This document shows, piece by piece, positions 35,200-46,404 of a stretch of DNA of 64,000 nt; the first letter of the stretch is position 1; every line of letters starts with the position of its first letter. The notes under the pieces were generated by a model, which was not told where the DNA came from, searched no databases, and saw only the letters and a list, made by a program, of their open reading frames with translations. Origin of the DNA: Antedon mediterranea. Lineage: Eukaryota > Echinodermata > Crinoidea > Comatulida > Antedonidae. Position numbers and translations under genes: made by a program. Where the stretch lies: positions 5,862,312 through 5,926,311 of the forward strand of contig NC_092675.1 in the NCBI RefSeq assembly GCF_964355755.1, read 5' to 3'.

Positions 35200-35350
35200 A
35201 CAGAAAACTTATTGAGATTGTCGATGATCTATAGCCTCTTCGGTTAAATAGATTGTTCATCGGGATGTGGTTGACAATCATTTAGAACAACATCGGCATT
35301 GTTCGAACTTGTTTTGCAATTGATTGCTTCACTGGAATAAGTTGATGCAT
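35200..35350 (+). repeat. dispersed repeat (TTGAGATTGTTGATGATCTC family), copy 1
   Basis: It shares CCTCTTCGGTTAAATAGATT, GTTCAACGGGA-like and ATTGTTCGAA sequence with 36640-36830 and 49685-49860. Its left part continues at 34085-34121, on the other side of the inserted transposon. Confidence 0.7.
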
Positions 35351-36639
35351 TAAACTACAAATATACTATATTTTTACTTTAGGTTATATAATCATAGAGT
35401 CCATTATTAAGTTTGTTATAATTATGACTTCTGTCCTTAGATGCTATCATCGTCATGCAAATGAAGTGATGTGGTCATGCGCAAAGGTGACTTGACACAA
35501 ATAGGGGTTATTTTCTGGAATGCTAATCATGCATGATATTATAGGCACCGCTTCTGTGACTGGGGCCCGTATACTCCTAATGATTTACATTCATTAGGTA
35601 GAATACATTATATTCGTTATGACATAACTAGGCATATCATATAAGATGTTTATGACCATGTGGTCTTTCTCAAATATTCTTTTTTACGTAGGATATATGG
35701 TATACATGATTTCTAGGTTAGCTGAATTAATTACCGATTGTTTTTTCTTGAAACTGCCTTTTAAATACAAAAGAAATGTTGTCGGGTTAATTAAGAATTT
35801 TAATTAAGGCTTTTTAATAAAAGCATAGTATGTAATTCGCTTTCAGCAATACCAGGTGCAGTTTTGGTTGATTTGCATAATTAAATATTTTCATAAACAC
35901 AATTCTTTCAACTAAGTCTATATTTCATAATATTATGATTTGCTAATTATGATCTTATGAAAGCTCTTTTTACAATTGAATTTTATTATATTTATGCATA
36001 ATCAAAGTTCAATCAATTAGTTTCAGTTATTTAATTAAGCTAAGACAATATTATGTAGGCGCGCGCAGGCAGTCATTTCAATCCATTCTCATTGTTTGAA
36101 TATTTTAATAGTGGCATAGAGTGATTCTTAGACAAGTACGTCGTATTATTATTATTCCAGAATACTCCAGTTCATTCCATCTCTTTTTATTTTGGTGATT
36201 CCAATTGTGCTCTGATTTAACATAGATTTAAAGTATCTACAAAACACATACATCATAAAATGTGTAGCCTAAATAATATTTCGAAACTGGTACAATTAGG
36301 CCAAATGTAACTTATTTTGTAGTCATAGGAAAACTATCTTCATTGAGTGTTCACAAAATATGATTTTTATTGACTGATGAAGTCACCCTCAATTTAAGAC
36401 AGAATACTCTACTACGAAATTTAGAGAAAATCACTAACAGAACAGTGGGTTAAAGTTTAAAAACAAAATGTAATATTAAAAATATAATCGTATAACAATA
36501 TGTGAAGATCAACTGGTATACCGTACTTTGGATAATTAAGTCACATCCTAAACTTAACTAAATACTGGTTGTGTGCATTTGCTACTGAATCTGAATTGTT
36601 TATACTCTTTAGGCGCTAAATGCAAAGTAGTTCAAAGTA
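35351..36639. other. AT-rich spacer
   Basis: No gene, RNA or clear repeat recognised. Confidence 0.4.
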
Positions 36640-36830
36640 GTATTATTGAGATTGTTGATGATCTCTTGACCTCTTCGGTTAAATAGATTGTTCAACGGGA
36701 AGTGGTTGATATTATTGTATATATATACTGTATATGTTTCAGTAACATCATTTGGAACAACGTTAGCATTGTTCGAACTCGTTTAGTTAATAGATTGTTT
36801 CACCGGAGTGGATATATTAAACTAGAAATA
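36640..36830 (+). repeat. dispersed repeat (TTGAGATTGTTGATGATCTC family), copy 2
   Basis: It contains TTGATGATCTCTTGACCTCT, CGGTTAAATAGATTGTTCAA and TTTGGAACAACGTTAGCATT, as in the copies at 35200 and 49685. A short TA-rich interruption lies at 36712-36735. Confidence 0.7.
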
Positions 36831-36956
36831 CCCCATTTAGGTTATAAAACCAGAGTCCATTCAAAATGATCGACAGTTATATGCTTATTTACCCACAGAT
36901 GGTGTGCTTTAATTTGATCTGTGTTGTGAAGTCAACTCAATAATTGTTAAACATTT

Positions 36957-37320
36957 CTACAGCATTCCTTTCTTTCTTCTTTCTTCAGCCCATATCGTCC
37001 CACTGCTGGGCAAAGGCCTCTCCCAATTGATGCCAGTTGTTCCTATATTTTGTAAATCTTGGCCATGCTGTGGTACCGACCTGTCTAACGAGCTTATCCC
37101 TCCATCTCGAATAAGGTATACCTCTCTTTCTTTTCCCATATAATGGTTGCCACTCCGAGTCCGTTGTCAATTGTGTCCATCTATTATCGTGTATCCTTCC
37201 TATATGTCCTGCGCACCTCCATTTTGTATATTTTGCTGTCTTTATTGATAAATAACATACTTTCACGTCATCAACACCGAGTTTGTCCTTTTTCTTAACC
37301 CATACTTGTATGTTAATCAA
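36957..37320 (-). mobile_element. endonuclease/reverse-transcriptase C-terminal fragment (RTE-type LINE)
   Basis: The reverse strand encodes KWRCAGHIGRIHDNRWTQL, EWQPLYGKRKRGIPYSRWRD and NNWHQLGEAFAQQWDDMG. This series (KWRWAGH, NRWT, EWQP, GKR.RG.P..RW.D, W..LGEAFAQQWDD) is the well-known tail of an invertebrate endonuclease-reverse transcriptase family. A frameshift near 37130 splits it. Only the 3' end remains. Confidence 0.8.
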
Positions 37321-37988
37321 CCTCTTTATTTATTCAGCAAATATTTTACTACTAAAAACACCTTTCACGTAGTCTAACCATTTGGATCGAAAACTCGAAT
37401 TGATTGAATTGTCAATCACTTTTTGGTTTCCATTGTCATTTTCAAAGAAGTTGGAATTGGAAAGTTTTGGGGTTTTGAGCTTAGAACAACTTGTGAAAAA
37501 TCGGTGCGATTACGTCGGATTAACCTGAACCATGGAGGTATACCTCCATGCCTGAACCAAGAATTAATGGAGGCAGTTTTTAAAATTGTATATTTGTATA
37601 GTTTAAATAAAACAATTTATCTGGATTTAGAAATGTATTTATAGTTTTACCTGCGATTTGCGAATCTAATATATTACAATACTTAAAATTAAAAAAGCAT
37701 TGTTCACAACTATTATGTAAACAGGATTGAAGTTAAACAAATTTACATTAGTGTACTGTCTCACTAATCTTAAGCCTAGTAATACAAATATATGTTAAAA
37801 AATGGAATCTTGAATTCAAATGTATCATGAATTATTGGGGTTTATTTTAAATATCTGAACTTCCTTCGAAATGGCATTAGTCTGAAGCAATACCGCTGGG
37901 CTTGGTGTTACTATTAGTAAATAACTTTTTTTATCTGTAGGCTTGTATAAATATAGTTTGTAAAATGTACGGTATTTATTTATTCCTA

Positions 37989-40900
37989 TTAATTCCAAGA
38001 AGCGTTGTTATCCTCCATTTTCATAATTAATCCTCCAGCTATTCTGTCACACTTGCGTTTATAGTATCTGCAAAAAACATTTATTGATTAAAAATCTAGA
38101 ATTTGTTACTTCTTTGTTGTTAGTTCATTACTTACCATCAAATATTATATCATATTTAATATTTTTGTTTACGTACGTCAAATTTATTATTTTCTATTTA
38201 TTTTCTGTAAAATAATTTAATTTATCTATTTATAATAATTATGTCTTCTTGCTTGACCTATGGCGTAATTACTGTTTTGTTTTGGTGTTTTTTTAAATAA
38301 TTTTGTTGATTTTTACATCTGCATGTCATTGATCTCTTTATTTCTGGTAATTGAATACAAATAATATTTGCCAGAAATAGATAAATCACTTCCCAAACCT
38401 TGCTATGATGATGTTTGCTAATACCAATATAAGTACCATGATACCAAGAACGGCAACGGCTGCTGTCAGGTAACCACGTGTGACGTCAGATACATCCTTA
38501 TCTTGGGATGAAGCTTTAAAGACTAAGAATTCATAAAAACGTTAAGATGTATTGTCAATGGCAAAAATGAATTCCACAAATTTATGTGTCGTACGTTTGC
38601 TTCATACTCTATTATTTCTGATAAGTTGAAGGAGGATTGGTTTATTAGAAACCCAGATCCTTCTGTTTTTGTCTTAAAGAAATTAGTGTTTGTTGTGTAT
38701 AGGTTTATAAACAACCTTACTCTTTATCTTAATGAGAATGACTAAGTGAAGCTAATTTTTTTAAATTAAACTTGGGAATAAATAAATCAAATGATATTCT
38801 TGAACGAACTAAGTGTTTGGTCCGCTGTGTAAAACAACCCTACACTTTACCTTAATTAGAATTACTACATTGAAGCTAATTATTTTATTAAACTTGTGAA
38901 TAAATAAATCAAAATGATATTCCTAATTACATTATTTGTACGTTAAATTTTATACTTGTTTTATATCATTACAGTTTGATGTTTATACATTTGTAAGTAT
39001 GTAATTTAATTAAAAATGAACTTAAATAAAATGTATACACTCCAAGAATGTTCTACACCTTCTGTTTGGTTATAATTTATAGGTAATAGTTATAGATTAG
39101 TATATGACGACATTTTAGACCTACCTTGTGGTGCCTTGGGACTTGTAACATCAACAAAAAAAGAACAGTTGCCATTGTTTCCAAATGAATTAGTTACTGA
39201 ACATGTGACCTGTGTTGATCCACGTGAAAAGAGATCACCAGATGAAGGTATGCAGGTTGCCACTAAATCGCTATCAAAATCATCCATCACCTTTGGATCA
39301 TTCCATGTCACTGGTTGCAAAGATTCATCAGAGCACGTTGAGATGCTGTGAGGACACATAACGGTAGGGACATCTACAAAAGAAAGGAAGTTGATTTAAA
39401 TAGCAAATAATGTACGCATATCTTGCTTAGATGATTTAACATTTATATGTATTAGGTGTATTCTACAACTCTATATTTAGAGTTTGACTTTCACAGTTTT
39501 CTTCCATAACTTAAAAAAATATATGATTGTGGGTTCAGAAACACTTTGTAGAATAGAGTGCAGTTCCGGTTGTAAACGGTAACACGTACCACTAATAATA
39601 ATAATAATAGTAGTAGTAGTTGTAAAGGAAAACCTTTAATAAAACTTTACCTGGAATGAATGTATGACCTATGACATGTACAACAAACGAACAAATGCCT
39701 ACATTTCCAGTACCATCTGTTGCCGAACACGTGACAATAGTTGAACCAACGTCAAAGATTGATCCAGATGCATGTGTACACGTTGCTGATATATCTTTAT
39801 GTACGTTGTCGATTACTGTGGGTTCGTTCCAAGTTACAGGATTTTCAGACTGGTCAACGTCATGGTTCACGGTAATGTGTTCGGGACAAGTGATGGTAGG
39901 CTCTTTGTCATCTAAATGTTTGTTGTAGAATGTGTTATAAAATAAATTGTAAAACATCACAAGTAAGTATAATATAACAAGTACCTTTGATTTTTAGTGT
40001 TTTTACTAAGCAACGATTAACTAATATTTCTTTTATATTTATGTTGTATTAACATTTCTCAATTTTGCCATAAAAAGTCTCTGTATAGATATAATAAACA
40101 AAATTGTCATTATGCATGCTGAATTAGTACCGTACATAAAATATCATCATTGTTTGGCAATCACACTCCAAAAGATTAGATGCTACAGTATTTATCTGAA
40201 TTCTTTAAAAACAAGGCCATATAGATGGCTGCAGTCGCGTGCTTAGTGTTTACCGACCGACCGACCGACCAACCTACCAACTGACCGAAATTACTGAACA
40301 TGTTTAAAAATGTTGAAATGTTTAAAAACAGTTATATTTTTTTAATTTACACGTGCGTAGCCTGTCACATTTGACGTGCTCGTTTAACGTAATTTCGAGT
40401 TGAAAAGTAAGTCAAGAAAACAGAAATCGGGAAAAAAGAGTGCGCAATAACATTTAACGTGCAGTGCGCGCACAAAAATCTGGGCACTCATGGCAATTTT
40501 GTAAACGCTTAAAATTGCCTGAAACGTTTTAAATGAAATTTTAAGCGCGCGTACGCATGCGTTACATGCGCTACGCACGTAATTGTATTGCCATATGTTG
40601 ATTTATGCCCTGAAATATATGAGTACCAAATTTTATTTAATTGTGATTCATGGTTGTGAAGATATGATTACAAACGTGATTTCGTTAAATCGTGCGTTGA
40701 CCGCGTACTTTTTTATTTTGCACCGTGAAAACATAACCACATCGATTCCTGGCCATAAGGAATATACTGTGAACAATTGACTTAGCTAGATTAAACTGAT
40801 ATCAAGATAAGGTCAGAAAGCAATAAAACGCATAGTGATACCGGACCGACAGACAGACCGACAGACTGACAGACCGACCGACCGACCGACATAGTGAACT

Positions 40901-43900
40901 ATAAGAGTCGCTTCCACGCGACTAAAAACATTCTAGTCGAGTATAAATTATCTACAATATTGTAGTGACGTATACGAAAATGATACAACTTAAGTAGTTT
41001 TTTGTTTTATGTTATATTCCATCGTTGTGTTTTACCCGGAAAGAGTGAAATTACACACTTCCCTGGTTATACAGGGTAAATGACTAACTTTCAGTTCTTC
41101 CGTAAAGCGACTAATATTCTTAAATACTAACCTTTGACATGAACTACAAACGAACAATTGCCTTCATTTCCACTTGGGTCAGTTGCAGAACAAGTAATCT
41201 TGGTGAACCCAACTTCAAATAAGGATCCACATGGCTTTGAGCAAGTGGCTACTGTGACACCGGTGTTTTCAATAACCGTTGGATGTTGCCACCTAACAGG
41301 ATTCAAATTCTGATTGACATCAGAACTTATCTCAATATCCTTTGGACACAAGACATTAGGATTCTGTACATCTGCAACATGGAATGGAAGATAATCATTT
41401 CCTAACTAATGTTTCCATAAAGAGAGTCCAGAACAAAATGTTGATTTTCAATTGCTACTGTTTTGTCCAACTGGAAGGGTTAGACTCTATAAAATAAACT
41501 AAAGATGTACAAGGTATTAACGGGTTTGCCGTTAACCATGTTACTATAATAGTCTGATAAAATAATTTCTTCTAGCTTTTGTATTACTAGATAACTATCA
41601 GGACAGAGGCATTACGCTAAACTCTGTGCGAGCTGCTGGGTTCTGGATAATAGGTGGTGTGGCATCTGTGTCAGGATACTTTCATGACTGCACAGTATGT
41701 CTTCGACGTACAGCATACATAATAAGCCAGTAAATTCGTCGAGAGCGTTTCATATTCGTAAGTACGTGTACGTCGGTTACGTTGCGGCAGAAATTATTCT
41801 TAATTGAGAACCAAGCTTAAGTAGTAAGTAAGTAAGTGAATATCCAAATAGCATTATACACCATTGGCAGCATGTAGTTTACAGTTTATTTCATAAACCC
41901 TAAAAATAGTTTACGTACTGCAGCAACATTTATTAATTATACACACCTTTGTAAACCTTTACTTCACATAAAGTGATTATTCCCATCGCTTTAGATACCG
42001 TAACGTACTTTCCAGAAATAGGCGGGTTACAGGTTAGTTCTACTGGATTTCTTGAGATTGCATCTCTGTGTGAAATCCTCGAATCACATTGTGAATTATT
42101 TGAAAATGGTGAAACTTTGCTATTGCCAACACGAACCTCTATATCTGCTAACCTCTCCTCTTAAAAGAAAACAAAAATGAAAGTTAATAACCAATAAACG
42201 TGAAATGCGGTAAAAGCACAATGGATTTATTGCTGTTCAAATAAATAGCAAACAGGATCAGGCCTAGAGATAGGTTGCACATTAACTTAATAAAGAACTT
42301 ATTAACTGTTTTAAAGCAGATTTTTCAGGTAATTTTGGGTGTTAAAATTTACCTGTAATAAACGCCCCCTAGAAACATCATGTCATTTTAATGTCATAAT
42401 AATTATTCTCCAAAAACAATAGTTAATTAGCCTTGTTTAACTGTTTGTTTTTGCCTGTTTGTTTTTAGGTTTTTTTCGATGAAGGGGAATATTCAAATTT
42501 CATCTTTATTGCTAAAGATATATTAACCCCCTAAAAAAATGGGGTTTTTTTCAATTTTTTGTTTTTGTTTTGAATATGCTATTTTAATGTCACATAATAG
42601 TTAGGCCTATTCACTTTGACAAAAAACTGGAGCGAAAAAAAAAGTATTTACCAGAAAAATGTAATTTAAGACAAAAAAATAATTATATTGTCAGAAAATG
42701 GTTGTTGGTGAAAATTAAACGTTTCTTTTGTTCTTCTATAAGTGAAATAATGATTTCAGTGAATAACTTTATTAAAACTGCAAAATAGCCTATTTAAAAT
42801 CGGATTTTGTTACTCTTCATTTTTTTGGAGGACAATACACCTTTTAGGGTTAATACAATTTTAATGTAGTCTTACCACAACAATTGTCTCTGTTATATAT
42901 AACAATCTTCGAAATGACTGTTTCCGTTCCGAGGTCAACATACCACCATGGATTATTCTCTGACTCTTTCAATGAAATAATGATACGGTTGAATTAATTG
43001 TATTAACTGTTTAAAACGCAATTTTTTTTTAAACTTTACCTTATTGCCAACAAAAACAGCATAAATATAAACAATCTTCATTGAAAAAAGGTGATAAGAT
43101 TTAGTTAAAAGAAACTAGTCAACGATTAACACCAAATAGTAATATGAAATATGTCATATGTTGAAATAATTAATTTAACGTAATGTGAAGGACAATTTAA
43201 AAAGAACGAAGATAATTTGAATCTGAAGTACATGCACTCATGCCTCAGACGTGATGTAAAGACAGTTTTGCAGGAAGAAGGCGGAACTTAGTAAAGCATG
43301 AGAAAGCGCCATTTTGGATTTCAAAATGGCCGGAGAATGCACAACAAAAGACTGTGGATTAATAATTGGTTGGTCTTGTCTATTTATCTATCTTGACTTT
43401 TTTACAATATTTTATAGGTTCGAAATAAAAACCAAATGCGTGTCAGTTGTTTGTAGGCCTAATTAGACCAAAATTCAAATTGATGTTTTGGATAGATATA
43501 TGTTTATATAGTAGCCTATCCAGTTTGACAAAACACAATATACATGATTTTGAACTGTACATATTAGGCCTATAGTATTATACTGTAAACCTGGAAAAAT
43601 ATAAACTTCCAAAATGGCCGCTTTCCCCTGACCAAATTGTGAGCAATTTTATGTTTTTGATCACACCAATGAATAACTGTTATAGTTTTAGAATTTGAAG
43701 GATTTGACTCAAATAAGCACATACTGTAACAGGCCTAATGGATTTTCATCTTTTTCGTCGTAGTTTCACAAATATAAAGTAATGCGCATCTTGCTTCTGT
43801 ATCCATTTTTTTCCAAAATTTAAATATATTCTTGCCCAGACAAATCTTTCGAAATTGTCGTCTTCATGTTTCATTTTACTTATATGCCATCATGTCAAAA

Positions 43901-45201
43901 ATGTACTATATGTGGGTCCTGTAATTTCTCCTATGCGAGACTGTTTTACTTATTGTTATGTTATATAAAGGTTCATACAAATATTATGTAGAATTCGTTA
44001 AAATATCACTTACTAGTGTGCGTGCATGTATGGCCGTTCTCGTAGTTTCCATTTGTTCTGCCGTCAACACCGCGTGCAGGAGGACCATTTGCACCTGTTG
44101 AACTTTGTCTGGTTTGTTTAAACTCCGACACTAAACAATTTTGGGAAACGTACATTAAGCTACTTATATTCATCAATGGTATTAAACTGTATATCATAAT
44201 GATCAATATCTATAAAGATAGACAATTGCATACCCAACAGCGAGAACAAACCAATTACAGGATGGATACACTATTTTATATGTATAGTGCTTATAAAGTG
44301 TCATTTGAGGCTTACGGAGTGGAGTTGAAAGAGTCATGAGTTACAAAGATTGAACCCAGAACCTTGGGATTGGAAGGCAAGTACGTTAACCACCACCACG
44401 GGCAGTGTACGGACTGTAAATTCATAGACGAAAGTGTAGGGATATAGTCACATATTACAAGAATCTTGCCTCTCCATCCATGCTGTCATTTGGAATTATC
44501 TATCTGATAAGTTATAGAATCATCATTCAGCAAAGTAGAAGATTATCTGTTTGCAGAAGACACAAAGACATTTGAGGGAAGATAAGTCTGTCACTAATGT
44601 ATTTTTTCAATCAATCAATCGTTCGATTTATATAGCGCCATTCCAACAGTCATTGCTCATGGCGCTGCCAAAAACAACAGAAAATGTGGGTTTTGAGTAG
44701 TGAAGGTGCTCAATAATGAGGTTTGTTTAATGTTCAAAGGTAGGTGGTTCCAGAGGCTAGGTCCAGCAATGCTGAAGTCCGATATCCCCAACTATGTTTG
44801 CTCCTCGGAATGTCCAGTAGCACCTGATGACTACTGTAGATCCTAGATCTGTTGTCAACACAATTTTAGGAGTGTTATTTCGTATGGTCTGTCTATCAAA
44901 CAACAAGGCACTGAGCTTGAATTATCAAGATAGGCTATTTAATAGATTTGGTATGTGGTTCTTCGACGAATTCATGCAAAGATGTCAAATTCTAGGCTTT
45001 GTAGGCCTATGTGTATTGCTATTAATTTTATGTTGGTACTTTTAAATATCCTATATCTGATTTCTATTCAAGTAAATTTGCTATGCACAATTTCGATAAC
45101 TTACCTAATTCAAACGAATCGTATGAAGACCAGATTATTCTGGATTTCGATATATGCAGACAAGTCATAAAGCAGACAACGATGTATTGTGGTACAATCA
45201 T
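37989..45201 (-). CDS. F-type lectin / triple-HYR type I membrane protein, copy 2
   Basis: Nine exons join in frame on the reverse strand: 45201-45105, 44130-44014, 42965-42876, 42159-41947, 41371-41132, 39911-39651, 39373-39125, 38513-38399 and 38067-37989, 1461 nt encoding 486 aa. The order is signal peptide (MIVPQYIVVCFMTCLHIS), F-type lectin domain (about 33-172), three HYR domains, a membrane helix and a 27-residue tail, the same as copy 1. The lectin domain keeps the binding pattern His (in CTHT), 26 residues, Arg (in YNRDNCC), then Arg four residues after the third position, but that third position is Asn instead of Asp. HYR1 has an extra Cys (KPCGS). Exon 3 is two codons shorter than in copy 1. 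Reading through the weak intron 8 donor (AAG|GTTTGG) stops at 38386 (464 aa). Function as a membrane-bound glycan receptor is inferred. Confidence 0.88.
38690..38930 (+). repeat. 118-bp tandem duplication in intron 7 of lectin copy 2
   Basis: Two adjacent segments share GTGTTTG...TTGTGTA, ACAACC(T)TAC(A)CTTTA, GTGAAGCTAATT and AATAAATAAATCAAA. Copy 1 has this segment once (about 28905-29005). Confidence 0.65.
40206..40213. repeat. 8-bp target-site duplication, left
   Basis: TAAAAACA, repeated at 40923-40930 on the other side of the inserted element. The matching intron of lectin copy 1 (about 30089-30102) lacks the element. Confidence 0.75.
40214..40922 (-). mobile_element. 709-bp GTCGCG...ATGGCC DNA element in intron 5 of lectin copy 2
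   Basis: Inserted with an 8-bp target duplication (TAAAAACA). The plus-strand left end is AGGCCATATAGATGGCTGCA followed by GTCGCGTG, and the right end is GCTTCCACGCGAC, that is, the family in inverse orientation. (CCGA)n tracts lie near both ends. The interior is homologous to 8380-8870. No protein is encoded. The 8-bp duplication points to an hAT-type mechanism, though the ends lack a perfect inverted repeat. Confidence 0.8.
41599..41712 (+). mobile_element. BEL/Pao-like integrase zinc-binding fragment
   Basis: A 38-codon plus-strand stretch reads DRGITLNSVRAAGFWIIGG, then VASVSGYFHDCTVCLRRT. This matches the integrase H2C2-type zinc-binding region of BEL/Pao LTR retrotransposons (LN..R..FWI..G...V......C..C). 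Neither LTR nor other pol domains are visible. It lies in intron 4 of lectin copy 2, within a block (41501-41830) absent from copy 1 that ends in an (AGTA)n tract. Confidence 0.6.
42475..42860 (-). repeat. AT-rich dispersed repeat, copy 2 (inverted)
   Basis: In intron 3 of lectin copy 2. The ends ATTAACCCCCTAAAAAAATG and TTGGAGGACAATACACCTTT...AGGGTTAAT look like loose terminal inverted repeats. The interior has CACTTTGACAAAAAACTGGA and TTTATTAAAACTGCAAAATA, the inverse of sequence in the 23516 and 56040 copies. Confidence 0.6.
44330..44405 (-). mobile_element. tRNA-like SINE fragment in intron 1 of lectin copy 2
   Basis: In reverse, GGTGGTTAACGTACTTGCC resembles an A box and GGTTCTGGGTTCAATC a B box. 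No acceptor stem is evident, so it is a SINE head and not a tRNA gene. Confidence 0.4.
44606..44830 (-). mobile_element. CR1/Rex-like LINE 3' fragment in intron 1 of lectin copy 2
   Basis: The reverse strand reads FSIAGPSLWNHLPLNIKQTS then LLSTF, a decayed LINE C-terminal motif. It is followed by a 3'UTR with GCGCTATATAAATCGAACG and a (GATT)n tail. It differs from the LINE in intron 1 of copy 1, so the two insertions are independent. Confidence 0.65.
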
Positions 45202-46404
45202 CTTGTAAGAATGTTCAACCAGAAAACAGTTTTGGTATGCATGAATAGTGTTCACCAGGTAACTGAAGTTACAACCACAATTTCCTCATAATGATCGTAC
45301 CAGGTCACGTAGGCAGTTGGGCAATATCCGTATAATTATTGCATTGGATTGAATTTCACACTTATTTGTTGTATTAGGCCTAAAGAAAAAACAGACTTTA
45401 GTATAAAATAAAATGACACAGAAGTGTCCATAGGTTAGGCCATGGAGAAATTTCCTCCATGTCTAGGCCTTCCTCCTACATACATTTAGCCCTCTAACAT
45501 AGGCCTACGTAAAATAATTTTGCCCAAATGAAAAATCTATACATTCAAACGTACGTGTGACACTATTTTATTTATTTATTGTGTCTTTATAATGCAAAAA
45601 AAAATGTGATGTGCCTATATCACTACCATATATTTGGGAATATCACTGTCATATTTGGGCATATCACACTTTTTTGGAAAACTACTTTTGGTTGGATACC
45701 AGTTATAGTATAAACAAGAAATATTTTTTTTTTTTTTTGTCTTGTGTGGGGTCTTCCCACTTTTATTATAATTCTCAGATTTATATGTATATATATTATA
45801 TATAAAATAAAGGTACATTGTAGCAATTAATTATTTGTATGAATATTTCTATTTCTGTTGTATATTACTAAGATTGTTACAAGTTAACAAGTAGTTAAAA
45901 AGTAGGCATATTTACATAAAAAGATGATTAATTTCAATATAATAACCATGCTTTCATTTACAATTTTAAAAAGATGTTAATTAAAATATAAAGATAAAAG
46001 ATGGTAATAAAAGTCTATGAACTGTCATTAAAAACGTACTTATAAAATCTTGTTCATGTTCTGGTAGAGAGGCTATAAACTCAGAGGAGGAATATAAAAT
46101 ATCCTCCCTTTTCACCAAGACAAAAAGGATGAGATGAAAAAAGAGGAATGCAAAAGTTTGAAAACTAGATAAGGATGATAGAGTGGAATGAAATATTTAA
46201 ATGAAAACCGTAAGGTTAGAGTCCATACACCGTGCAAGTCCAAGATGCCATTTTGGCTCTGTGTGTATGTGAGACGCTTCATACCCGATGACATCTTATT
46301 ATAATACTACTTCTACTTCTGTATACAATTTGTAATTGGGAAATAAACAAAACATATTGCATTTTAGAAAACATGAAAAAAAAAACACTTCATACAGACT
46401 ATAT
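45202..46404. other. promoter side of lectin copy 2 and spacer
   Basis: Sequence up to about 45360 matches the region upstream of copy 1 (33144-33290) and should include the promoter and 5'UTR, but no TATA box or Inr is clear. A 16-bp T run lies at about 45724-45739. The remainder has no supported gene; the 3'UTR of the LINE below may reach to about 46300. Confidence 0.45.

Noticed and set aside
34911-35201. 96-codon reverse frame ending the 1.08-kb transposon
   Set aside because: It begins inside the terminal inverted repeat and shows no transposase motif.
45615-45826. Overlapping reverse frames rich in Tyr/Ile/Lys
   Set aside because: Products of AT-rich sequence and a T run; codon use is not gene-like.
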